Translations under genes and position numbers: made by a program
NCBI GenBank assembly: GCA_039707655.1
Contig: CM077667.1
Location: forward strand, 541,302,222-541,366,221
Origin: Elymus sibiricus
Taxonomy: Eukaryota; Streptophyta; Magnoliopsida; Poales; Poaceae
Direction: 5' to 3'
Length of the DNA stretch: 64,000 bases
Shown: one piece after another, positions 33,594 through 44,061 of the stretch
How positions within the stretch are numbered: position 1 is the stretch's first letter
How the letters are laid out: every line of letters begins with the position of its first letter
The notes under the pieces: model-generated
What the model saw: the letters and a program-made list of their open reading frames with translations, nothing else
What the model was told of the DNA's origin: nothing
Databases searched by the model: none

Positions 33594-34194
33594 AGAGTCT
33601 TATTCTGACATCACTTTCGCTTATTCTGACAACACCCCAAATGGATAAAAAGCACTGAAATCAGCCCCACCCCTTCTCTCCCCGTGCCCACGCCGATCCA
33701 GTCCACCCCACTACTTCCCTCCACCTCCTTTTTCCTTTTCCATGCTGGAGCCCCACCTCCCCATCCTCTACACGCGAGCCGCCCCCACCCATCCCACCTT
33801 CTCCAGTGCGGCGCACCACCCTGGGACACCACCCCACCCTCCCACCTTCTCCATGCGCGGAGCACCCACCCGACGCGCCGCCCCACCGAGCCACCACGCG
33901 ACCCCCAGATCCGAGCCACCTATCTGGCTCCACTCCGATGGCCATCGCCCTGTGCGCGCCGCCCCGAGAACGGATCTACCCAGCCCCAGGCAATCCCTCC
34001 TCCCCACACACCGGCAGCACGAGGCCCGATGGATCCCACTGGATCCTGATGCCGCACGCACCGGGTGCGGCCTTCAGCACCGGATCCGTCGGCTGGGCTC
34101 CCACCGCCTGCTTACTCCGCAGTCCACCACCCTCCCCAGCAAGGCTACCCATCCCCGGTGCCTGCTCCGCTGCCCCATCCCCGCGGTGGCGCCC
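33594..34194 (+). other. C-rich stretch with a possible captured exon
   Basis: A C-rich region has several overlapping open frames on both strands caused by base composition. In one + frame near 34068-34190 the peptide AYSAVHHPPQQGYPSPVPAP occurs. It looks like a natural proline/glutamine-rich protein segment and ends where the Gypsy LTR begins (34195). It could be the end of a host gene or of a captured fragment. There is no clear start, splice border or domain. Confidence 0.25.
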
Positions 34195-35026
34195 TGATAC
34201 GTCTCAAACGTATCTACTTTTCCAAACACTTTTGCTCTGGTTTTGTCCTCTAATTTGAATAATTTTAATGAAACTAACCTAGACTGAAGCTGTTTTCAGC
34301 AGAACTACCTTGGTGTTATTTTTGTGCAGAAATAAAAGTTCTCAGAATTGGACGAAACTTTTTGTGGGTTTTTTCTGGAATATATAAGGAATTTTGGAGC
34401 GAAGAACTACCGGAGGGGGTGGACTAGAAGGCCACCACGCAACCGGCCGCGCCCCTAGTGGGGAGCGGCCAGATGGCTTGTGGGGCCCTCGTAGCCCCTT
34501 CGACCCTAATTCCAACTCCATAAATTCACATCTGCGGAGAAAAAAATCAGAGAGAAGATTTCATCATCCTATTATTAAAAGCACCAGACCGGAGAGCACT
34601 ATTGTCATTTTTATGCTTTGAGTCTAGTTAATGTTGGATATTAGCATGACTGGATCTTTTCTACCCTGAATTATAATGTTTAGTCGCTACTTGAACCTCA
34701 GAGGTGCTCTGCATTTATGTTTTGCGGTCTCAGAAAGGGCTAGCGAAATACCATGTCACCATATTATATTATGATTGTTTTGACAAATTGTTGGCATGTG
34801 AGATATTTTATTATAGCTTGCTAGTTGGTTATGTATTGCCATGAGTTAACATAATGTTTAGTTGTTGTCATGGATGTGCTTATTTATGATTTATGCTGAA
34901 AACTTGAGCACTAGCTAAGCATATGTATAATAACAAGAACAAAAGAGGTTGAAAAGTTTTCTTTATCACTTTTAGTTTATCAACTGAATTACTTGAGGAC
35001 AAGCAATGAGTTAAGATTGGGGGAGT
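34195..35026 (+). mobile_element. Gypsy element remnant: truncated LTR plus 3' internal end
   Basis: From 34195 (TGATACGTCTCAAACGTATC) to about 34565 the sequence matches the first part of the full LTR at 35027, at roughly 85-90 percent by eye, ending in gagagaagatttcatc. It then switches to unrelated AT-rich DNA that ends in ttaagattgggggagt (35011-35026), a polypurine tract directly before the next LTR. The order is therefore 5' part of an LTR, deletion, 3' end of an internal region, then a complete LTR. Confidence 0.75.
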
Positions 35027-36419
35027 TGATACGTCTCCAATGTATCTACTTTTCCAAACACTTTTGCTCTAGTTTTGACCTCTAATTTGCATGATTTGAA
35101 TGGAACTAACCCGGACTGACGCTGTTTTCAGCAGAACTACCTTGGTGTTATTTTTGTGCAGAAATAAAAGTTCTCGGAATTGGACGAAACTTTTTGTTGA
35201 TTTTTTCTGGGAATTATAATGAATTATGGAGTGAAGACCTGTCGGAGGGCGGCTGCCAGGGGGCCAGCACACATCAGGGCGCGCCCCCCTAGGCCGCACC
35301 CTGATGGCTTGTGGGGCCCCCGAGGCTCCTCCGACACTAATTCCAGTCCTATAAAATCACATCCGTGGAGAAAAAATCTAGAGAGAAGTTTTCATCGCGT
35401 TTCACAAGATGGAGCTGTCGCCACCTCCCGTTCTTCCTCCGTAGGGCTGATTTGAAGTCCGTTTTGGGCTCCGGAGAGGGGGAATCGTTGCTGTCGTCAT
35501 CACCAACCCTTCTCCATCAACACCGCCACGATGCTCACCACCGGGAGTGAGTAATTCCTTTGTAGGCTTGCTGGACGGTGGTGGGATTGGATGAGATTGA
35601 TCATGTAATCGATTTAAGTTTGATAGGGCTTGATCCCTAGTGTCCATTATGTTCTGAGATTGATGTTGCTATGACTTTGCTATGCTCAATGCTTGTCACT
35701 AGGGCCCGAGTGCCATGATTTCAAATCTGAACCAATTATGTTTTCATGAATATAAGAGTGATTTGGATCCTATCTTGCAAGTTGTATGAACCTATTACGT
35801 GCCATGATCCGCATACCCCAAGGTGACAATGATTGGGATTCTTTCCGGTGATTGCCGTAGTTTCAGGAGTTCATGTATTCACCATGTGTTAATGCTTTGT
35901 TCCGATTCTCTATTAAAAGGAGGCCTTAATATCCCTTAGTTTCCATTAGGACCCCGTTGCCATGGGAGGGTAGGACAAAAGATGTTATGCAAGTTCTTAT
36001 CGCAAGCACGCATGACTATATACGGAATACATGCCTACATTACATTGATGAATTGGAGCTAGTTCTGTGGCACCCTAGTGTGTAACTGTTATATGATCAA
36101 TGTCATCTAAATCGTTATCCATCACCGATCCATGTGCCTACGCGTTACATATAATGAATCTTGCCAAGTTACTATTGCTATTGTTACTGTCACACTTGCT
36201 ACAAAACTGCTACTGTCACTATTACTGTTACTTTTGCTACTACTATTTGTCGTGCTATTAAATCTTTGCTGCAGAGAGATATACTCGGTGCGGTTGAATT
36301 GACAACTCAACTGTCAAGGCCAATAAATATTCTTTGGCTCCCCTTGTGTCGAATCAATAAATTAGGATGAAATACTACCCGTGAAGACTGTTGCGATCCC
36401 CTACACTTGTGGGTTATCA
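35027..36419 (+). mobile_element. complete Gypsy LTR
   Basis: The LTR is 1393 bp, bounded by TGATACGTCTCC and GTGGGTTATCA (TGATA...TATCA inverted ends). A TATA box (TATAAAA, 35350-35356) marks the probable promoter. The right border is followed by a primer-binding site and gag. The left border follows a polypurine tract, so the same LTR looks like a 3' LTR from the left and a 5' LTR from the right. Confidence 0.85.
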
Positions 36420-36430
36420 AGACCTTTTTC

Positions 36431-36446
36431 TGGCGCCGTTGCCAGG
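36431..36446 (+). promoter_or_regulatory. primer-binding site, tRNA-Asp type
   Basis: TGGCGCCGTTGCCAGG begins 12 nt after the LTR end. The consensus TGGCGCCGTTGCCGGG is complementary to the 3' end of plant tRNA-Asp and is typical of the Athila/Tat group of Ty3/Gypsy elements. One base differs from the usual form (A for G near the end). Confidence 0.8.
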
Positions 36447-36495
36447 GAGCATAGCTCTATTTATTGTGTTAACTGAAGGATATCCAATTGCTACT

Positions 36496-38914
36496 ATGAG
36501 AAATCTGAAAGACAACCGAACTAAGATCGTCCCCTCTCGCACGAGAGGAGGTAAGGAACTGCCATCTAGCTCTGCTTTTTATTCACCTTCTGTTTTGAAT
36601 CAGCTTGTTACACCACCACCTGTTGATCGTCCTGATATGTCACATGAACTTGATGATGCTACTTCTGAAATTAATGATGAAACTATTGCTACACATGTTG
36701 AAACTGAACCCGTGCCACTGAATGAATTACTTGATGCTCATATTGCTAAAGCTAGAGAACTTGAGAATGCTGAAATTGAGGAAGACTTTGAATCACCTAT
36801 TACCCCTCGCTCACCTAATAGATATGAATTGCCGTTTGTACCTGCAGGTGATGTTATGGATGATGAGGTAGCTAGGGACATTCTTGCTTGTGAAAATAGA
36901 GACAATGTGAAGAAACTATTATGCAAACTAAAAGAAAAATCTATGATGAAGAAAATGAAACGTGATCCTAAATTTGCTACTTCTCCTCTATTTGTTACTG
37001 ATAGGGATTATGAGTTCTCTGTAGACCCTGAGTTAATTGCTATAATAGAGTTTGATCCTTTCCGTGGTTATGAAAATGAAACTGTTGTCGAACACCTTAT
37101 GAAACTGAATGATATTGCTGCTCTGTTTACCAATGAAGAAAAGATTCGCTATTATTATATCCTTAAGATTTTTCCTTTCTCGCTAAAAGGCGAGGCCAAG
37201 GAATTGTTCTTATCACTTACTCCTAGTTGCATACGTAGTCCCCAGGATATGCTTCAACACTTTTCTGCAAAATATTTTCCTACTCATAAGAAACAAGCTG
37301 CCTTACAGGAAATATTTAACTTTGCTCAAATTGAAGAAGAGAATCTCCATCAAGCTTGGGGGAGGCTTCTCCAGTTACTACGAGCTTTGCCTAATTGTCC
37401 ACTTGAGAGGAATGAAATACTTGATATTTTTTATAATGGACTAACTGATGCTTCTATGGATTTCCTAGATAGTTGTGTTGGTTGTGTTTTCAGGGAAAGA
37501 ACCGTTGGACAAGCTAAAGAAATATTGAATAACATAATGCAAAATGCCGATGATTGGACACTCCCTGAACCACATTCAGAACCTATTCAAAAGAAGAGAG
37601 GTATTATATTTCTCAGTCCCGAAGATATGCAAGAAGCAAAAAGATCTATGAAAGAAAAAGGTATTAAAATTGAGGATGTCAAGAAATTACCACCTATTGA
37701 ATAAATACATGGACTTGATACCCCGACACAGGTAGTAAAGGTAAACTCTCTCTGTTCCTTTAATAAAAATGATATACCTTATACTAGGACTCCTGAACAA
37801 TGGTTGGATGAATTTGATAATTACGTTGTTAAGCAAGAACATTTCAAAAAATATGTTAAGAATCAATTGCAACGTAATGCTATGATGATAGATCGCTTAA
37901 TTGACTTGATGTTTAGAATTGCAAATGATGTGAAAGGTTTAGGCAAACATGCTTCTATGGTTCACACTCAACTACACCAAGTCGCAAAATCACAAAATGA
38001 TTTGCTTGCTGAAATGAATAATATAAATGGTCATGCTATTAGAGTAGTGACTAGAGGGGGTAGAATGACCCAAGAACCTCTTTATCCTGAAGGTCACCCT
38101 AAAATAATTGAACAAGATTCTCAGAAAATTAATGAAGATACACCAAGTTCATCTAAGAAGAAGAAGAAAAAGAAAAATGATAGGAACTTGCATGCCTCTA
38201 GTGAACCTGCTATAGAAAAACCGGTTGAGAAAAACAATGAAGTTTTTGTTTCTGATGCCGAGACTCATTCTGGTAGTGAGCATACACCTAGTGATAATGA
38301 AAATGATAATAATTGTGATGATGCTCATATAGATGGTCAACCAGGTAATAACAAAGGAAATGATAATGATGTAGAAATTGAACCTGCTGAGGACTTGATA
38401 ACCCACCCTCTAAAAATAAACGTTATGATAAGAGAGACTTTGTTGCTAGGAAACATGGAAGAGAAAGAGAGCCATGGGTTCAAAAACCTATGCCATTCCC
38501 TCGTAAAGCCACTAAAAGTAAAGATGAGGAAGATTTTGAGGGCTTTGCTTAAATGATTAGACCTATCCATTTACGCACTCGCTTGACTGATATATTGAAA
38601 ATGCCTCCATATGCTAAGTATATGAAAGATATTACACTAATAAAAGAAAGATACCTGAAACTGAAATTGCCACCATGCTTGCTAATTATTCTTTTGATGG
38701 TGGAGTACCTAAGAAGTTGGGGGATCCGGGTATACCCACAATACCTTGCTCTATTAAAAGGAATTATGTTAAAACTGCTTTACGTTATTCAGAGGCCGGT
38801 GTTAGTGTTATGCCTTTCTCCCTTTATAAAAGACTTGAATTGAGTAAACTCACACCTACTGAGATATCTTTGCAAATGGTCGATAAATCCACTGCTTTAC
38901 CTATTGAAATTTGC
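36496..38914 (+). pseudogene. Gypsy (Athila-like) gag and start of pol, broken
   Basis: The ATG at 36496 opens MRNLKDNRTKIVPSRTRGGK. The retrotransposon gag domain lies at about residues 170-330: EFDPFRGYENETVVEHLMKL, FPFSLKGEAKELFLSLTPSC, HFSAKYFPTHKKQAALQEIF, then PNCPLERNEILDIFYNGLTD. A TAA at 37702-37704 interrupts the frame (PPIE*IHGLDTPTQVV), which then continues to about 38410 with a Lys-rich and Asp/Asn-rich linker. Frameshifts follow (MIRPIHLRTRLTDILKMPPY at 38553 on; ANYSFDGGVPKKLGDPGIPT after 38670). The last part is the protease region (GVSVMPFSLYKRLELSKLTP). There the usual catalytic D-L/S-G-A is replaced by YSEAG, so the active site is lost. The element stops at 38914 where a CACTA terminus begins. 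RT, RNase H and integrase are absent. Confidence 0.85.
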
Positions 38915-38969
38915 GAGCACTAGTAGAGAAATGGCTAGCCACAACTCTTGTTGGTGGCGCGCCATTTTC

Positions 38970-39165
38970 ACACAACGCCAACACTATTTTTTTCAAGGGC
39001 TTTCTATTCCTATGCCCCTCGTTCCTTAGCTCTACTCATTCATCCCCACGCTCTTAACATTTGCTCACTTTCCCCCACTCCTTAGTCCGAAACCCTCATA
39101 AATTGTCACACGGGGGGATGCCGTCGGGTCAATGGTTTGACCGTTAACTACTGACGAGTGGGGCC
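38970..39165 (+). repeat. left arm of internal inverted repeat
   Basis: This pairs with 42760-42985 in inverted orientation; matches are interrupted by small differences. The arms enclose both ORFs of the element and lie just inside the subterminal motifs. Each arm lies upstream of the ORF nearest to it, so the arms could act as duplicated promoters for the two convergent ORFs. Confidence 0.7.
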
Positions 39166-39485
39166 CTGGTTTCGGTGGACTGTTGGGCCGAAGCACGTCA
39201 CTCCCTCCATCCCGTTTTGCAGGCGTCTTTTCATAGGCACCCGCCACGTTGGGCTGATTACATGGCCCCACACGGACTCGTCGGGAAACCCGACGGCCTG
39301 ACGGGTGCCTCGACCGTCGGTGCGGTGTGAACGACGCATGGCGCCGCTTTGAATCACCGCCCGAGGCCATTAGCCAGCTATTTAGGCCGACCGTCGTACC
39401 CCAGCCCTTGCACATCCTCCTCCTCCCTCCACCCCGCCACCGCCCGAGCCCATACGCCTCCTCTCGCACTTTCATCGCCGTCAGG

Positions 39486-39983
39486 ATGGTCCAATGCCTC
39501 ATCACCACATACGCACAGCTCACTCCGGAGCGGCGCCTGCAAATCGAGGCAGAAATGCAGGCTCGACGCGCCGCCCGCATTGCTGCGGGTCTCCCTCCGG
39601 ATTCGCCGGGGACGGAGGAGGAGGAGGAGGAGGAGGAGGAGGAGGAGGAGGAGGAGCAGGAGGAGGAGCATCAGCCGGCGCCCATGGAGGAGGACGACCC
39701 GGAGGCGGAGGCGGAGGTCGCCGTCGACCAGCCGGAGGAGATGGCGGAGCAGCAGGCCATCCTGGATTCCATCCGGGATGAGGCCAAGGTGGAGGCCAAC
39801 CGCCGGCTCATCCGGCAGAGGCAGGCGGAGGCCGACGCCATGTTCGACGAGCTGGAGGCGGAGATAGAGGCAGAGGAGGCGGCAGCGGATCAGCCGCAGG
39901 CGCCGGAGGGGGTGGAGCCGCAACAGGCGGCCATTTATCCACCGGAGGGCACGGAGATCATCGACATCTCCGACAAAGAGTAG
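39486..39983 (+). CDS. acidic coiled-coil ORF, transposon-borne, function unknown
   Basis: The protein has 165 residues from ATG 39486 (MVQCLITTYAQLTPERRLQI). After an Arg/Ala-rich N-terminus (EAEMQARRAARIAAGLPPD) comes a run of about 14 Glu from a GAG/GGA microsatellite (39617-39665). A predicted helical, Gln/Glu/Ala-rich region follows (QAILDSIRDEAKVEANRRLI, RQRQAEADAMFDELEAEIEA). The C-terminus ends TEIIDISDKE, a motif reminiscent of SUMO-interacting sequences (hydrophobic core followed by acidic residues). The frame is intact. It lies between inverted repeats and convergent to the broken ORF at 42431-41441. I do not recognise a characterised family. A further in-frame ATG at 39327 lies in the promoter-like arm and is less likely. 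Confidence 0.5.
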   Translation: MVQCLITTYAQLTPERRLQIEAEMQARRAARIAAGLPPDSPGTEEEEEEEEEEEEEEQEEEHQPAPMEEDDPEAEAEVAVDQPEEMAEQQAILDSIRDEAKVEANRRLIRQRQAEADAMFDELEAEIEAEEAAADQPQAPEGVEPQQAAIYPPEGTEIIDISDKE

Positions 39984-41440
39984 ATAGGTTTTATTATGCA
40001 GTAGTATGTAGGTTTTTCATCCTGCATGCTTTTGTATGAATTTTTTTCCTTTCTAAATATGAGATATCCGGTTGTGTAATGATGTTTTCAATCTAATATG
40101 AACCATGGTGATGTTGAAAAAGAAGAAGGAAAAGAAACTATTTTTTGCAGGATGAAACTAATTTGGTGCAATCAAATAAAAAAAAGAAACAAACGGTGCA
40201 ATCAAATCAATAAAGAAAGGGCCCATTAAGAAAAGGGTGACGGTGCAATCAAATCAATAAAAAAAACAGAACTAGCGCGTGCACCATTTTATAGGCCTCT
40301 TTTATCGTTGTGGGCCTTCGACAGGTCAACGCCTTGCGAAGGCCCAACAAGGACTTGTTTGCATTTTGGGACAGACGAGTGGTTGAGCAGAACCAACCTC
40401 TCGCAGATCGCCCAACGATTCAACGGTGCGGAGCCGTCCATGTGATCCAACGGCGCGCAGTCTGCACGCGGCCCGCCCTATGAATTCCTTCTAGAAGACC
40501 AGATCTAAGGGCTGTCGCTTAGCGCTAGGGTATGATCGGACGGCTGTAGTTCGACGCTAGGGTTTGGAGAGATGCTGCGGGGTTTTGAGCCGGTCAGCGG
40601 GGTTATCTTAGGTTTGACCAACTTTCAAATGATTTTAACTAATTCAAAAAAAATCAAAAAAAGAGCAAACCTTTGCGGTTCGTCGTTTCATAAGACATAG
40701 TTACCATACAAAAATATAAACTTGGTGTAGGGATATTTTTATGGAAAATATTCTTTTGAGGTAAGCTACCATCTCCAAGTTCAAATGAGAAGAACAAATT
40801 CAAAAATAATCAAAAAAATGGAAGACCTGCGCACAATGCCGTTGTATGTGACATGGTTATGACAAAATAATAATAATCTTGGTTTATGGACATTTCAATG
40901 AAAACTCCTTCACACAAATGAGCCATCATTTACGAGATTGTATAGAGTCCAAGAAGAGAGTGATAGTGGGTTTGGGTTTATGAAAAATTTAAAAAATCAC
41001 CATAGATTCATTTTAGTGTGAATAAGAAGGATCTGAACTTATATTTTTATTATTGAAATTTGAAACTATTTTTATAATGATTTATATTGGAAATGGCTTG
41101 TTTACCCTAACTTTTCGGAGCTCACCGACATAGGCTAACATGATCATTTGTTTGTATTTTTGTTTTATTTGTTGTTAGATCATTGCAACCTAGGCTAACA
41201 TGATCATTACAACATCACAGAGCAATGGATTTCAAATATTGCTTATAATTCAAATGTCAGTCAAAATTCAAATTCAAACATCACATCACAGTCAAAACAT
41301 CATATCAAATCACATCAACCTATGTTAACTTTAATTATACATTAATGCCGGCCACAAAGGCCGGCGAGAGTTCACAAGTCTGCCAGGCATTAACTAAAAA
41401 CATTAAAACTAAAAATAAAAACGAGGAGGTACGCTGCCCC

Positions 41441-42431
41441 CTAGGCGTCCTCGTCGTCGTCGTCGTTGGGGCCGGTGAGGTCGACGAGGGTCGGCGCCTG
41501 GCCAGCCCAGGGGAACGACAACTCCCAGGCGGTGGCGACGTCGTCCGCCGGTGGCTGCACCGCCGCTGCCTGCGCTTCGGCACGACGCTCCTCCTCTGCC
41601 TCGGCGTCCTTCTCCAACTCCTCGAGCTGCTGACCCTCGCGACGCTCCGCTCGCAGGTGCTGCTGTCGCCAGAACTCCAGGTAGTCCCGCTCCTGCTTCG
41701 ATGTCGCCAGCATCCATATGGGTGGCGCGCTTACCCACTCCCGCACCACCCCCTCCCAGACGTACTCGTGGGGGCGTGAGGGAGGTCAGCGCCTACTCGA
41801 GCCTGGCAGGGGACGGCGGGGCCAGCGGCGGCACGACACAGTCGCCAGCAGCGGACAACGCAATGGCCTCCGCCATCAGCGCCTGGTAAGCTGCCTCCTC
41901 CTACTCCTCCTTGAGCCGCTCTTCCTCCTCGCTTTCACAGAGGACAGCTGCCAGCACTAGCGCCTCCTGGTATGCGGCCTCCGCCTCCAGGTCCTCATCG
42001 CGCATGATGAGGGGCGGCGGGGTGCCAGCCCGCACGTCACGAACGCCACGCCGGCGCTGCTCCTCGTGCTCAAACGCAAACCAGACCTCCCAATTGGGAG
42101 AGTCTGCAGCATAGGCCGGATCGAGCCGCTTCTCGGGCGTGAGCTGCTGCCGCCGGCGCCACACCTTCTCCGCATGCGCCCGCGCCGACCGTAGAACCGC
42201 CGGCACTGGGATCCTCTCCGGATCCAAGTGCCAGTAGTGTGGCAGGATCACGTCGGGGCAGGGGAGAGGGATGGTGTGCTCCCAGTGCCACCTCGCCTGG
42301 TGCACTGGGACGCTAATCTGCTGCCGAGGCGGACCGGAAGAGGACGGCGGGGGTAGTGCGCGCCAAGGGACGGCGGGGGCCTTGCTCTTCTTCTTGTCGG
42401 AGCTCGAGCCGGCCCCTGAGAAGATGCCCAT
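41441..42431 (-). pseudogene. transposon-borne ORF (unknown grass family), broken
   Basis: The minus-strand start at 42431 reads MGIFSGAGSSSDKKKSKAPA. Then come VHQARWHWEHTIPLPCPDVI, WHLDPERIPVPAVLRSARAH, AYAADSPNWEVWFAFEHEEQ and ESEEEERLKEE, with a stop at 41901. The same frame continues EAAYQALMAEAIALSAAGDC, hits another stop, and after a frameshift the downstream frame carries EWVSAPPIWMLATSKQERDY, LEFWRQQHLRAERREGQQLE and WAGQAPTLVDLTGPNDDDDE to a stop at 41441. The highly polar, Trp-punctuated protein with an acidic end recurs in Triticeae annotations as a repeat-associated hypothetical protein (recollection). Two nonsense codons and one frameshift make this copy non-functional. Confidence 0.6.
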
Positions 42432-42759
42432 GGTGGCTACTGGCTAGGGTTTGGTTGTGTTGCCAGCGGACTAGGGTTTGTATCCTGCCGGTTGTGGAGG
42501 GGACAGGCGCAGCTCTGGAAGGATGGAAGGTACTGTGGACTGGCCGGTTTCCATTTAAAGAAGGACGACGACCCGAACATGGGTGGCTGACGACCGGGGC
42601 CCGCCGCGCGTGTGCATTTACTTTTGGCTGTGGGGGTAGTTGGAAGGCCGCCACGCGTCCCCGAGGCGGACGAGGAGAAAGCGCATGCCCGTTCGGCGTC
42701 CGTGTGGCCAGAAATGGGGCGGGACGGACTCACTCGTCAGGTCCAACGGGCGATGCAGT

Positions 42760-42985
42760 CCAGTGCGGCCTCACTCGCCAGAGTTAACTGTCAAACCATT
42801 GACCCGACGACATCCTCCGTTGTGACCTTTGGTGAGGGTTTCGGGCTAGGGAGTGGGGAAAAGTGAGCAAAATTTAAGGACGCGGGGATGAATGAGCACA
42901 GCTGAGGAACTAGGGGCACAGATGTAAAAAACCCGTTTTTCAAATAGTGCTGGCGTCATCTAAATTGGTACGCCAGCTGTATATG
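42760..42985 (-). repeat. right arm of internal inverted repeat
   Basis: This is the reverse complement partner of 38970-39165. It lies upstream of the minus-strand ORF that starts at 42431, mirroring the position of the left arm relative to the + ORF. Confidence 0.7.
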
Positions 42986-43190
42986 GTTAGTGCTGGCGTG
43001 GATTTTTTTGATCACGTTACAAATTTGTTGGCCCACCCGTACATACCGTTCGGAACATAGTAGTGGCGTTGAGTTTGCGTGCATGCCGTAGCTAAATAAA
43101 TATTGCTGGCGTGCCAAACTTAATTAGTCTTTTTTTATTCGGCTTGTTATTAGCTATGGCGTTGCAGTTTAGGCCCACGCCAGCAGTGGC

Positions 43191-43774
43191 CCATCTGAGT
43201 CAACTACCAGGCCTTAGTAAAAGACATAGTCGCCGCCCTTTCATTTCAACTCCCCCTCGACCAGCCGCCACCCGTCGCCGCCCATTGCCGCCCCGTCGCC
43301 GCCCGTCGCGCCCCTTCGCCGCCCAGCAAGGTTCACTCCTCTCCGTCCTCTGCATCTCCTTCCTCGGCACTCACACCTCCTTTGTTCATGCATAACCCAT
43401 ATGTGGGATTCATCCATAAGTTAATTTAGGATTGCTATGTGGAGAAATTTTAGTACATACATATAATGGATTGCTTTATGTGATGTAGAATCGAAATTTG
43501 ATTCCATGGATTGCTTTGTGTAGAAATGTTAGTCATAATCTGATGTAAAATCCAATTTATTAGTGTAGTTTAGTCTGGAATGCCAGAGGAATAAATATAA
43601 TGAACTCCTAGTGTAGCATTTTGAGTAGATTTTGTTTATTTGTGTCTCCCTCCGTGGATTTTGTTTACTTGTGTATACATGCTACTAGTGTAGAATTATA
43701 CACATGTTACTTTGTGTCGGTTCACTAGTATAGAATCCGATTATATACTTAGTTTTCAACATGTTTTGTGTAGT
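43191..43774 (+). other. GC-rich leader and AT-rich DNA before the truncated gene
   Basis: A run of ccgccgcc-type sequence at 43225-43330 looks like a grass 5' leader or promoter. It is followed by AT-rich DNA with repeated gtgtagaat words. No other feature was seen. Whether this belongs to the CACTA element on the left or to the gene on the right is unresolved. Confidence 0.3.
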
Positions 43775-44061
43775 ATGGCGCAACCAGCACCATGTCGAGT
43801 GTGCAAGTCAAGGTGCGCAACCAGACTTGCAACCGTCACCTTGTTCGGCATTTACTTCCAGCTGTGTTTTGTTCCTGCAGAGGTAACAAATTATATGACC
43901 CTTCTAATAGTTTCTTATTTTGATTTTGTTGATATTTCCACTAATGCATTGTGTGTGTGTTTTTGGTTTTTCTTACACAGATCGTCCCTTGGAATGTGAG
44001 ATTGGATTTCAATGAGCTCATTACTGGAGACACTGTCATCTCCGACTCTCCTGGGGCCCCT
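43775..44061 (+). pseudogene. spliced gene 5' end, truncated by the LARD insertion
   Basis: Exon 1 (43775-43882) encodes MAQPAPCRVCKSRCATRLAT followed by VTLFGIYFQLCFVPAE, with donor GTAACA. Exon 2 (43981-44061; acceptor ttcttacacag) encodes IVPWNVRLDFNELITGDTVI and SDSPGAP. It runs exactly to the first base of the LTR at 44062. Phases agree. The Cys pair (CRVCKSRC) and the 'VPWNVR.DF..LITGD' segment could belong to a B3-like or transposon-borne protein; I cannot decide. The rest of the gene must lie beyond the right end of the array, outside the window. Confidence 0.5.

Larger units (their letters stand above)
38915..43190 (+). mobile_element. CACTA-type element with long internal inverted repeats, right end unclear
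   Basis: The left terminus is CACTAGTAGAGAAATGG, inserted after GAG in the Gypsy protease region. Subterminal tggcgcgcc / aacgccaac motifs follow, and similar gctggcg motifs recur at 42948-43190. A long inverted repeat pairs about 38970-39165 with about 42760-42985 (shared blocks: ctcattcatcccc, tttgctcactttcccc, gaaaccctca, gtcgggtcaatggtttgac). Inside lie two convergent ORFs and AT-rich spacer DNA (39990-41340) with no other feature. No transposase is present. A matching right terminus was not found, so the right border is approximate. Confidence 0.6.

Noticed and set aside
33600..34258. Proline-rich ORFs of up to 151 codons on the + strand
   Set aside because: Composition-driven overlapping frames in C-rich DNA, running into an LTR; only a short peptide near 34068-34190 looks natural, noted with low confidence.
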